A stretch of DNA of 64,000 bases from positions 1 to 64,000 of the forward strand of contig JAJEFK010000005.1 of the NCBI GenBank assembly GCA_022820505.1, written 5' to 3'. This DNA is from Acidimicrobiia bacterium (lineage in GTDB: Bacteria > Actinomycetota > Acidimicrobiia > Acidimicrobiales > Poriferisodalaceae). Shown here in pieces: positions 49,704-58,501 of this stretch (position 1 is its first letter; each line of letters opens with the position of its first letter). The position numbers and the translations under genes are program-made. Under the pieces are notes generated by a model. It was not told where the DNA came from and searched no databases. It saw nothing but the letters and a program-made list of their open reading frames with translations.

Positions 49704-50159
49704 GGGTGGGTGCCTCCGGGCGTGCTGGGCGGATGTGGGCGATCCGTGTCCGCGCCGGCTGCAACGGGGGACCCATGCAACTGATGCCGTCCGTGCAGCC
49801 GGCGCAGTCACGAATCGTTCGTTTTGTGCACGCCCGAATCGGACAGCAACCGACATCCGCGGCCCGTCGGCGAACGGACACGCCCAGAGGGGCACGGAAG
49901 GCGGAAGCCCAGCAGCCATGGGGGGTTGGGGCTCTCGGCCGTGGCCGCGCCCGCTCAGCGTCGGGCAGGTGTGCGGCCGGGTTGCAGGGCCTGTCTGGAC
50001 TGGGTACTATACGAACGTATACCGCGCATCAGAAACGCGTGCCCTGCCAGCGAACACGGGCACCGAACCGACACCGCACAGCACCACGCAAGCAGTTAGC
50101 CCGAGCCGAATATCTCCGCTCGGCCGAACGCCGAGACAGCGGCCGGCGGGCAGGAAGAG
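49704..50159. other. gene-poor right edge of the island
   Basis: 456 bp with no convincing gene; open frames here have skewed codon use. It includes the upstream region of the acidic secreted gene. A 14-bp palindrome, TATACG-AA-CGTATA (50008-50021), is A/T-rich and stands out; TACTAT at 50005-50010 could be a -10. The site may be an operator or recombination site. Confidence 0.45.
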
Positions 50160-51221
<1,062 letters not shown>

Positions 51222-51226
51222 TTACC

Positions 51227-51343
51227 GGGGTGGGCGGGGGCAGGCGCACCCGTGCTTCAAACAAGCGCAGCGCCGCCCGCTACGAGGCGGACGGGCTGTG
51301 GCGCTGCGAACTGCGCGCGGGCACACCTGCCCCCGCCCACCCC
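51227..51343. repeat. covarying hairpin element, copy 2
   Basis: 117 nt. Outer stem GGGGTGGGCGGGGGCAGG (51227-51244) pairs perfectly over 18 bp with 51326-51343. Then a 4x4 internal loop (CGCA/CACA), CCCG/CGGG, the conserved internal loop TGCTTCAAACAAG / AACTGCGCG, and an inner stem CGCAGCGCC/GGCGCTGCG. It begins 16 bp past the lysC stop and ends 35 bp before the asd -10 box, so it may end lysC transcripts. Confidence 0.88.
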
Positions 51344-51359
51344 TCGTTCCGCGTGGATC

Positions 51360-52586
51360 TCAATCCAGGCCGAAGGCTGTGTGCAGGGCGACGGTGGCTC
51401 GGTCTACGTCTGCCTCGGCTACTACGCAGGAGATGCGGATTGGGGAGGTGGAGATCATCTCGATGTTGATGTCTTGGGATGCCAGCGTCTCGAACATGGT
51501 AGCGGCCACGCCGGGGTGGCTGGCCATGCCGGCACCGACGAGCGAGACCCGGGCGATGTCGGCATCGGTGTTCGTCGACGAGAAGCCCACCGTGTCCACC
51601 ATTCCCTCGCAGATGCCGCGCACCTCCTCGGCGCTCTCCGCGGGAACCGTGAACGAGATGTCAGTGCGATCGTGGTCGCCCACGTTCTGCACGATCATGT
51701 CGACCACGACCGCCGCATCGGCGAGCGTGCGGAACACCTTGGCGGCGATGCCCGGCTCGTCGCGGACGCCGACCAGCGTCACCTTGGCCTGCGATGTGTC
51801 CGGCACGATGCCGGTCACGATCGGCTTTTCCATTTCCCTCGCGTCCATGCCTGACTCCGTGTCAACGACCCATGTTCCCGGTTCCCACGTGAATGCCGAG
51901 CGCACGTGCAGGGGAACGCCATACGTGCGGGCAACCTCGACCGAGCGGGCAGCCGGCTTGGGGCAGCCCATCGCGGTCATCTCGAGCAGCTCATCGAACC
52001 CGATACGCGCAATCTTGCGAGCGGCGGGGCACACCCGTGGATCGGTGGTGAACACTCCCGACACATCGGTGTAGAGCTCGCAGGCGTCGGCGCCGAGGCC
52101 GTGCGCCAGGGCAACGGCCGTGGTGTCTGACCCGCCGCGTCCCAGGAACGTCACGTCGTTGTCGGTCGACACGCCCTGCGCGCCGGCGACCACAGCGACG
52201 CGACCGGCTTCGAGCGACTCGGTGACCCGCTTGGGCGTGACCGACAGGATCTTGGCGTTGCGGTGGTTCGTGTCGGTGAGAAAGCCAGCCTGGCTGCCGG
52301 TGAACGAGTCGGCCGGCACGCCCACGTCGTGCAGCGCCATGCACATCAGCGCGATGGCCTTGCGCTCGCCCGCGGTGATGAGCATGTCGAGCTCGCGGCC
52401 CGACGGCTCGTCGGTGATCTGGGTGGCCAGCGCGATGAGCTCGTCGGTTTCGGAGCCCATGGCGCTGACGACGAGCACAATCTCGTCGCCGCGGGTGCGG
52501 CAGTGCTTTACGTGGTCGGCTACCTCGCGCATGCGCGCCGCGCTGGCGATTGACGTTCCGCCGAACTTCTGCACGACTAGGGGCAC
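51360..52586 (-). CDS. lysC: aspartate kinase
   Basis: 408 residues. The kinase domain begins LVVQKFGGTSIASAARM, with ITAGERKAIALMCMAL, FLGRGGSDTTAVALA and the ELYTDVSGVFTTDPRVCP loop. Two C-terminal ACT domains (VTLVGVRDEPGIAAKVF; ARVSLVGAGMASHPGVAATMF) bind inhibitory amino acids. It catalyses the first step of the aspartate pathway. GTG at 52586 lies 8 nt after TACCCT (52595-52600 on the minus strand). Hairpin elements lie on both sides of the gene. Confidence 0.96.
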   Translation of the reverse strand: MPLVVQKFGGTSIASAARMREVADHVKHCRTRGDEIVLVVSAMGSETDELIALATQITDEPSGRELDMLITAGERKAIALMCMALHDVGVPADSFTGSQAGFLTDTNHRNAKILSVTPKRVTESLEAGRVAVVAGAQGVSTDNDVTFLGRGGSDTTAVALAHGLGADACELYTDVSGVFTTDPRVCPAARKIARIGFDELLEMTAMGCPKPAARSVEVARTYGVPLHVRSAFTWEPGTWVVDTESGMDAREMEKPIVTGIVPDTSQAKVTLVGVRDEPGIAAKVFRTLADAAVVVDMIVQNVGDHDRTDISFTVPAESAEEVRGICEGMVDTVGFSSTNTDADIARVSLVGAGMASHPGVAATMFETLASQDINIEMISTSPIRISCVVAEADVDRATVALHTAFGLD

Positions 52587-52657
52587 GTTGGGCGAGGGTA
52601 TCGGGGGGGCTTGCGGGCGCTTTCTGATCAGGTGGGTTCGGGGTGGAGGATGCGTCC

Positions 52658-52774
52658 GGGGTGGGCGGGGGCAGGCGCACCCGTGCTTCAGACAAGCGCA
52701 GCGCCGCCCGCTGCAGGGTGGATGGGCTTTGGCGCTGCGAACTGCGCGCGGGCACACCTGCCCCCGCCCTCCCC
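52658..52774. repeat. covarying hairpin element, copy 3
   Basis: 117 nt. Outer stem 52658-52675 pairs with 52757-52774 with a single mismatch. The CCCG/CGGG stem, the loop TGCTTCAGACAAG / AACTGCGCG and the inner stem CGCAGCGCC/GGCGCTGCG are as in copy 2, with one loop change (AAA to AGA). It lies about 58 bp upstream of the lysC -10 box and 76 bp before the divergent cyclophilin gene. Confidence 0.88.
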
Positions 52775-52850
52775 TTGTTGCTTTGTGTCTTTGCCCGAGG
52801 TGTCGACTGGGCGTCGGTAGTGTGACCGTCGGCACATCTCAGGGGCACTT

Positions 52851-53774
52851 ATGAGCAGCGAGAAACGACAGCGGCAGCGGGAGAACCGCATGCGGGCGGT
52901 TGCCGAAGCGGAACGCGCGAAGAAGCGTTCCAGCACCACTCGCAAGGTGTTGCGAGTGGTGATCATCGCGGCGGCTGTGCTGCTTGCGATCTTCCTTTGG
53001 AGCTACTTCAGCGGGGACGACAGTGACGATGGCGGCGATGCTGCGGTCGCTGCTGAGGCGACTGAGGTCACTTCGTTTGAGACTGATGAGCCGGGCGACG
53101 AAGCGGCGCCGGTTACTGAGGCTGCGGCCGAGTCTGAGGCCGACAGCGGTCCCGATGAGGCGGCTGCGCCGGACCCGACGTCGTGTCCTGCCGAGGATGG
53201 CAGCGATGGGCCGCTCAACCAGTTCGATGCCCCGCCGCCGCTCTGCATCGATCCCGACACCATGTACGCCGCGGCCTTCGACACGAACATGGGCAGCTTC
53301 ACGATGCTGCTCAACCCGGCACTCGACATCGACAGCGTCAACAACTTCGTGGTGCTGGGCCGCTGGGGCGCATTCGACGGCACGCTGTTCCACCGGATCA
53401 TCTCCGACTTCGTGATCCAGGGCGGCGATGTGCAGCTCGACTTCGGCCGCGGCGGGCCCGGCTACCAGTTCACCGGCGCCTTCCCGCCCGCAGACGACTG
53501 GTACCGGATCGGATCCGTGGCCATGGCCAACCGGGGCAATCCGGCTACCAACGGCTCGCAGTTCTTCGTGATCACCGGCCCCAACGGCGCCGGCTTGCCG
53601 CCGCTCTACTCGCCGCTCGGCCATGTCGTCGAGGGCATGGACGTCGTGATGGAGATCGAAGGCGTCGCTACCGGCGCAGGCGACGTGCCGGTCCAGGATG
53701 TCGTGGTCAAGAGCGTGACCATCAGCGAAGCCAGCCAAGCTCAGATCGACGCATACACCGATGCGCGCAGCTAA
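52851..53774 (+). CDS. membrane-anchored cyclophilin-type peptidyl-prolyl isomerase
   Basis: 307 residues. A basic N-terminus, one membrane helix (VLRVVIIAAAVLLAIFLW) and an acidic linker of about 70 residues lead to the cyclophilin domain. Active-site marks are FDGTLFHRIISDFVIQGGD, NGSQFFVITGPNG and PLGHVVEGMDVV. It helps proteins fold outside the membrane. Some aromatic drug-binding residues of human cyclophilin are absent, as in many bacterial forms. The first 350 bases are G/T-rich. Confidence 0.9.
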   Translation: MSSEKRQRQRENRMRAVAEAERAKKRSSTTRKVLRVVIIAAAVLLAIFLWSYFSGDDSDDGGDAAVAAEATEVTSFETDEPGDEAAPVTEAAAESEADSGPDEAAAPDPTSCPAEDGSDGPLNQFDAPPPLCIDPDTMYAAAFDTNMGSFTMLLNPALDIDSVNNFVVLGRWGAFDGTLFHRIISDFVIQGGDVQLDFGRGGPGYQFTGAFPPADDWYRIGSVAMANRGNPATNGSQFFVITGPNGAGLPPLYSPLGHVVEGMDVVMEIEGVATGAGDVPVQDVVVKSVTISEASQAQIDAYTDARS

Positions 53775-53830
53775 CCCGTACAAGGCGTCGGGCCCAACGC
53801 GTCGAACCGATCAGGCGTAGGCTCGCTCCG

Positions 53831-54538
53831 ATGCAGCGCCAGTCAGAAGACGTCCCCACGGAGCCGCCCGAGTCGGGATGGTCATTCCCTCCCGCGTCGA
53901 CCGCAGATGAGAACGGTCTCGTCGGTGCGGGCGCCGACCTCGAGGCGGGCACGCTGCTCGGTGCCTACCGGGCAGGGCTGTTTCCCATGCCGCTGGGCGA
54001 CACCGTGGGCTGGTGGTCGCCCGATCCGCGCGGCATCCTGCCGCTCAGCTACCTGCGGGTGAGCCGCTCGCTGCGGCGAGCCTGCCGCCGCTTCGACATC
54101 CGCATCGACACCGCCTTCGAACAGGTGCTGGAGTCGTGCGCCGATCCCGCCCGCCCGCACGGCTGGATCAGCGACGACATGCACAATGCCTACCTGCAGC
54201 TCCATGAGCTCGGGTGGGCCCACAGCGTGGAGACCTGGCTCGACGACGAGCTGGTGGGCGGCCTGTACGGCGTGGCCGTGGGCGCCTTCTTCGCCGGCGA
54301 GTCGATGTTCCACACCGAGACCGACGCCTCCAAGGTGGCCCTCGTGGCGCTGGTGGATGCGCTCAAGGTGACCGGGGGCGCGCTGCTCGACGTGCAGTGG
54401 ACCACACCGCACCTGGCCGGGCTCGGCGCCGTGGAGGTCGAGCGTGCGGCATACCTGGAGCTGCTGGCCGAAGCCATCACCCGGCCGCTGCCTGAAATCT
54501 GGCTGCGCCCGATGGTCTTCCGCATGCTCGACGGCTGA
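53831..54538 (+). CDS. aat: leucyl/phenylalanyl-tRNA-protein transferase
   Basis: 235 residues, normal length. Typical blocks: LLGAYRAGLFPMP, GWWSPDPRGILPL, SRSLRRACRRFDIRIDTAFEQVL, THGWI-like HGWISDDMHNAYLQLHELGWAHSVETW, GGLYGVAVGAFFAGESMFH and LLDVQWTTPHLAGLGA. It adds Leu or Phe to basic N-termini, marking proteins for ClpAP-type degradation. ATG lies 7 nt after TAGGCT (53818-53823). It is 13 bp upstream of the mutase gene. Confidence 0.95.
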   Translation: MQRQSEDVPTEPPESGWSFPPASTADENGLVGAGADLEAGTLLGAYRAGLFPMPLGDTVGWWSPDPRGILPLSYLRVSRSLRRACRRFDIRIDTAFEQVLESCADPARPHGWISDDMHNAYLQLHELGWAHSVETWLDDELVGGLYGVAVGAFFAGESMFHTETDASKVALVALVDALKVTGGALLDVQWTTPHLAGLGAVEVERAAYLELLAEAITRPLPEIWLRPMVFRMLDG

Positions 54539-54551
54539 GAGGCTGAGCCGA

Positions 54552-56513
54552 ATGGCGACACCACGGCGCTCGCGGCCGTGGCTGATGCGCACGTACTCGG
54601 GACACTCCACCGCCCAGGCCTCCAACGAGCTGTACCGGTCGATGCTGGCCAAGGGCCAGACCGGGCTGTCGGTGGCGTTCGACCTGCCGACGCAGACCGG
54701 CTACGACCCCGACCACTCGATGGCGCGCGGCGAGGTGGGCAAGGTGGGCGTGCCGGTCACCCACCTGGGCCACATGGCCCAGCTCATGGACGGCATCCCG
54801 CCCGATGCCATGAACACCTCCATGACCATCAACGCCACGGCGCCCTGGCTGCTGAGCCTCTACATCGCCAACGCGCAGAACGCGGGGGTGGCGGCCGAGG
54901 CGCTGCGGGGCACCACCCAGAACGACATCGTGAAGGAGTACCTGAGCCGGGGCACGTTCATCTTCCCGCCCGAGGCCAGCCGCCGGCTCACCGTCGACGT
55001 GGTGGCGTACTGCTCGCAGCACGTGCCGCAGTGGAACCCGATCAACGTGTGCAGCTACCACCTGCAGGAAGCCGGCGCCACGCCCACCCAGGAGATCGCC
55101 TACGCGCTGGCCACCGCGATCGACGTGCTGGACGCGGTGCGCGACAGCGGCAAGGTGCCACCTGAGCGCTTCGACGCCACGGTGGGCAGCATCTCGTTCT
55201 TCGTGAACGGCGGCATCCGGTTCATCGAAGAGGTCTGCAAGGTGCGGGCCTTCACCCAGATGTGGGACCAGATCTGCGCCGAGCGCTACGGCGTGGCCGA
55301 CCCCAAGCTGCGGCGCTTCCGCTACGGCGTGCAGGTGAACTCGCTCGGGCTCACCGAGGCCCAGCCCGAGAACAACGTGGCCCGGATCACGCTGGAGGCC
55401 CTGGGCGTGACGCTGTCGCAGCGGGCGCGCACCCGCTCGCTGCAGCTGCCTGCTTGGAACGAGGCGCTGGGGCTGCCGCGGCCCTGGGACCAGCAGTGGT
55501 CGCTGCGCATCCAGCAGGTGCTGGCGCACGAGACCGACCTGCTGGAGTACGGCGACATCTTCGACGGCTCGGTGGTGGTCGAGGGACGCACCGCCGAGCT
55601 GGCGGACGCGGCACAGGCTGAGCTGGACGACGTGCTCGCGTTGGGGGGCGCGTTCGCCGCGATCACCGAGCTGAAGCGGCGCCTGGTGGCGAGCCACACC
55701 GAGCGGGTGCGCCAGATCGAGGCCAGCGAGCTGACCGTGGTGGGGGTGAACGAATTCACCGAGACGGCACCGTCGCCGCTGGAAGGCGACGAGTCGATCC
55801 TGCGGGTGGATCCCGAGGTGGAAGCCGAGCTGGTTGCCGATCTCGAACGCTGGCGCAGCGCACGCGACTCGAACCGGGTCGTCGCAGCCCTCGACGACCT
55901 GCGGGTGGCCGCATCGGGCGATGTGAACATCATGGGACCGAGCATCGAGGCCGCCCATGCCGGGGTGACCACCGGCGAGTGGGCCCAAGCCCTGCGCGAG
56001 GTGTTCGGCGAGTTCCGAGCGCCGACCGGTTTGGGAGGCGCCGCCCGGGCGTCGGCGGGGACGGCACTGGCGACCGTGGCCCAGCGATGCGCCGCGATGG
56101 AGGGCGGGCCGCCCAGGGTGCTGGTTGCCAAGCCAGGCCTCGACGGCCATTCCAACGGGGCCGAGCAGGTGGCGGTTGCGGCCCGCGACGCCGGCATGGA
56201 AGTGGTGTACGAGGGCATCCGGCTGACCCCGAGCCACATCGCCGCAACCGCACGTGACGAGGATGTGGACGTGGTGGGCCTGTCGATCCTGTCGGGCAGT
56301 CACCTGGAGCTGGTGCCCGAGGTGCTGGCGTGCCTCGACGCTGAGGGCGTGAGCGCTCCGGTGGTGGTCGGCGGCATCATCCCGCCCGCGGACCATCAGG
56401 CGCTGCGAGACGCCGGGGTGGCTGCGGTCTACACCCCGAAGGACTTCGAGCTGGCCGCGATCATGGCCGACATCGCCGGCCTGGCCGAGCAGTCACGCGC
56501 CGGCATCGGCTGA
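54552..56513 (+). CDS. MeaA/ethylmalonyl-CoA-mutase-type B12 mutase
   Basis: 653 residues. The N-terminal barrel begins PWLMRTYSGHSTAQASNELYR and has GQTGLSVAFDLPTQTGYDPDH, MNTSMTINATAPWLL and WNPINVCSYHLQEAGATP, closest to MeaA/ethylmalonyl-CoA mutases. The C-terminal cobalamin domain has the base-off motif DGHSNG (about residue 533). One chain carries both domains. It rearranges a branched acyl-CoA, either ethylmalonyl-CoA or a near relative; sequence alone does not separate these. The nearby pccB and CoA-transferase genes fit that pathway. Confidence 0.88.
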   Translation: MATPRRSRPWLMRTYSGHSTAQASNELYRSMLAKGQTGLSVAFDLPTQTGYDPDHSMARGEVGKVGVPVTHLGHMAQLMDGIPPDAMNTSMTINATAPWLLSLYIANAQNAGVAAEALRGTTQNDIVKEYLSRGTFIFPPEASRRLTVDVVAYCSQHVPQWNPINVCSYHLQEAGATPTQEIAYALATAIDVLDAVRDSGKVPPERFDATVGSISFFVNGGIRFIEEVCKVRAFTQMWDQICAERYGVADPKLRRFRYGVQVNSLGLTEAQPENNVARITLEALGVTLSQRARTRSLQLPAWNEALGLPRPWDQQWSLRIQQVLAHETDLLEYGDIFDGSVVVEGRTAELADAAQAELDDVLALGGAFAAITELKRRLVASHTERVRQIEASELTVVGVNEFTETAPSPLEGDESILRVDPEVEAELVADLERWRSARDSNRVVAALDDLRVAASGDVNIMGPSIEAAHAGVTTGEWAQALREVFGEFRAPTGLGGAARASAGTALATVAQRCAAMEGGPPRVLVAKPGLDGHSNGAEQVAVAARDAGMEVVYEGIRLTPSHIAATARDEDVDVVGLSILSGSHLELVPEVLACLDAEGVSAPVVVGGIIPPADHQALRDAGVAAVYTPKDFELAAIMADIAGLAEQSRAGIG

Positions 56514-56581
56514 AGCACGCACCACGCTCATGTCGTGCACGCATCGCCGACGACAGCCCTTTTCGGAGACGTGAGGATCCT

Positions 56582-57127
56582 GTGACGGGCACCGCCGCAC
56601 GCACCAAGCGCCGCCGTCTGTGGAAGCTGCTTGTGCCGGGCTTCATCGTGCTGTACATCGCCATGATCCCGCTGAATTCCGTGCTCGAGTCCGAGCACGT
56701 CGAGGTCTTCCCCTTCTTCAAGTGGAAGCTCTTCACCCACATTCCCGATTGGGAATCGTTCGAGTACGGCCTCGTCATCGACGCGATCGACGGCGAGCCG
56801 CCCGCAGAGACCTATTACCTGATCCCGAGCGACGACGTCCGCGACTGGAAGGCGCTGCGACGCGTCGCGATCGCGTGTGCAAAGGACCGTGGCTGCGAAG
56901 AGGACGTCACCGGCGTGCTGTACCCGATCATCGAGCGGGCACTCGGCGAGCGCAGCATCGATTTCAGCATCGTCAAGGCCGACGTCGACCTGCATGAGCT
57001 GCAGGACAACATCGACGATTTCGCCGACGGACGGTTGACCAGGACGGATTTCTTCCGACCCAGCGAAGTCATCGCCCAGTGGAATACCCGCACGGGCCGT
57101 CTCGACGCCACGCTGGACGGCGGCTGA
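56582..57127 (+). CDS. hypothetical membrane-anchored protein
   Basis: 181 residues. A basic start and one membrane helix (LWKLLVPGFIVLYIAMIPLN) precede a soluble domain with WKLFTHIPDWESFEYGLVID and a Cys pair (IACAKDRGCEED). It lies 3 bp upstream of a membrane DCC fusion gene, so the two are surely linked. Such a short partner is often encoded beside vitamin-K-carboxylase-like (HTTM) proteins, but that is an inference from position and hydrophobic pattern. GTG start with GAGGA upstream. Confidence 0.7.
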   Translation: MTGTAARTKRRRLWKLLVPGFIVLYIAMIPLNSVLESEHVEVFPFFKWKLFTHIPDWESFEYGLVIDAIDGEPPAETYYLIPSDDVRDWKALRRVAIACAKDRGCEEDVTGVLYPIIERALGERSIDFSIVKADVDLHELQDNIDDFADGRLTRTDFFRPSEVIAQWNTRTGRLDATLDGG

Positions 57128-57130
57128 GCC

Positions 57131-58501
57131 ATGTCGCTGCGAATCCGGCAGGGCTTGCGACAAATCCGCAGGGGGATGCTCAGCGTCGACACCGCCGAGC
57201 ATCGAACTCCCGCCGAACTGACGCGCAGTGCGAACAACGTGGTGCTGCTGAGCCGCTTCTACTACGTGTTCCTTGCCTACCTCGTCGGCACGGGTCACTA
57301 CCCGTTCGGCGATGCGTACTCCGGCGGTCCTCCGACCGCGCCGCTGTGGCCTATCAGGCTGGCGGAGCAGCTCGTGGGAACGGATTGGCTCGGCTACGAG
57401 ATCGCGCTCACGGCAGCCGGTCTGCTGTTCGCCCTCGGGGCAGCGGCGGCCCCGGGCACCTTCGTCTTGCGGTTCGGTGCGTTCCTGCACCTGTTCGTGC
57501 ACGTAGCGATACGGAATTCGTACGGCTCCATCAACCACGGCGTCCATGTGCTGCTGCTGGTCGGCTTCGCGCTGCTGTTCCTGCCGGGCCGTCGGCATCG
57601 CCAGCTCCACGGGCGGAACAGCGTGCGGCGGTGCCTCACGTCCTTGTGGCTGGCGCAAAGCGTCATCTTGCTTTCGTACACCTTGTCGGGCGTCTGGAAG
57701 ATCTGGTACGGCCGGCTCGAGCTGTTCTCGTCGGATGCCCTGACGCGCATCCTGCTGGACCGGTTGCTCGCCGAGGCCGACGAGATTCCGCTGCTGCTGC
57801 CGTTCGTGGCGCAGCACAACTGGCTGGCGCAGTCGATGTGGTTGCTGACGCTCTACATCGAGATCTTTGCGCTGCTGGTGGTGTTCCGGCCTCATCTGCA
57901 CCGGCCGATCGGCGCTGTCCTGATGCTGTTCCACATCACCAGCGATCTGCTCATGAACATCTCGTTTTCCCTCAACATCGTGATGGTGGGCTTGTTTCTG
58001 CTGCTGTCGCCGCTTGCCCCTGACCGGTTCTCGCTGTCGGGGACCGTTCGGTCGCTGCCGATCGTGGGCCTACCGTTCCGCATCATGAAGCGCCGGCAGC
58101 GGTCGCAACGGCCGCAGCAGACCGAGCGGGTCTGGCTCGTGTACGACGGCGAGTGCCCGATGTGCAACAACTACGCCCGGTACCTGCGGCTGCGGCAATC
58201 TGTCGGCGAGTTCGTGCTGGTGGACGCACGCCAGGGCGGCCCGATCGTCGACGAGGTCCGGCGGCTGCCGCACGACCTGAATGACGGGATGGTGGTGAAG
58301 ATCGGCGACCGGCACTACGTCGGTCATGAAGCGCTGCACGTGCTCGCGCTGCTGTCGACGGATCATGGTGCTTTCAACAAGTTCAACCGGCTGGCGTTCA
58401 GCTCGCCGCTGATCTCGCGCTTCACGTACCCGCTGATGAAGGCCGGGCGCTGGGTGCTGTTGAAGCTGAAGGGTGTGGCGCCTATTTCGCCCGACGGCTG
58501 A
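57131..58501 (+). CDS. HTTM-like membrane protein fused to a DCC thiol-oxidoreductase domain
   Basis: 456 residues. Some eight membrane helices (residues 35-305) with HHxxG-like polar spots (HLFVHVAIRNSYGSINHGVHVLL) resemble HTTM proteins related to vitamin-K carboxylase. The C-terminal 110 residues are a DUF393/DCC domain with redox motif VYDGECPMCNNYARYL (CxxC). The domain fusion suggests electron or thiol exchange at the membrane. It shares an operon with the preceding small protein and converges with the CoA-transferase gene, whose stop is the next base. Confidence 0.82.
   Translation: MSLRIRQGLRQIRRGMLSVDTAEHRTPAELTRSANNVVLLSRFYYVFLAYLVGTGHYPFGDAYSGGPPTAPLWPIRLAEQLVGTDWLGYEIALTAAGLLFALGAAAAPGTFVLRFGAFLHLFVHVAIRNSYGSINHGVHVLLLVGFALLFLPGRRHRQLHGRNSVRRCLTSLWLAQSVILLSYTLSGVWKIWYGRLELFSSDALTRILLDRLLAEADEIPLLLPFVAQHNWLAQSMWLLTLYIEIFALLVVFRPHLHRPIGAVLMLFHITSDLLMNISFSLNIVMVGLFLLLSPLAPDRFSLSGTVRSLPIVGLPFRIMKRRQRSQRPQQTERVWLVYDGECPMCNNYARYLRLRQSVGEFVLVDARQGGPIVDEVRRLPHDLNDGMVVKIGDRHYVGHEALHVLALLSTDHGAFNKFNRLAFSSPLISRFTYPLMKAGRWVLLKLKGVAPISPDG

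Larger units (their letters stand above)
46680..50159. mobile_element. probable small island with a serine recombinase
   Basis: Between a metabolic dehydrogenase and asd lies a 3.5-kb block that holds a resolvase-type recombinase, three minus-strand genes without recognisable housekeeping roles (one a long acidic secreted protein), an A/T-rich left edge and a 14-bp palindrome near the right edge. No flanking direct repeats were found by eye, so the limits are approximate and the element may be decayed or not mobile. Confidence 0.45.

Noticed and set aside
50008-50021. loxP-like Cre site
   Set aside because: The arms are 6 bp with a 2-bp centre, unlike 13-bp loxP arms, and the nearby recombinase is of the serine type.
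51227-52774. Lysine riboswitch in front of lysC and asd
   Set aside because: The hairpins do not show a five-helix lysine aptamer, a third copy lies at an unrelated gene, and both genes have promoter boxes between the element and the start codon.
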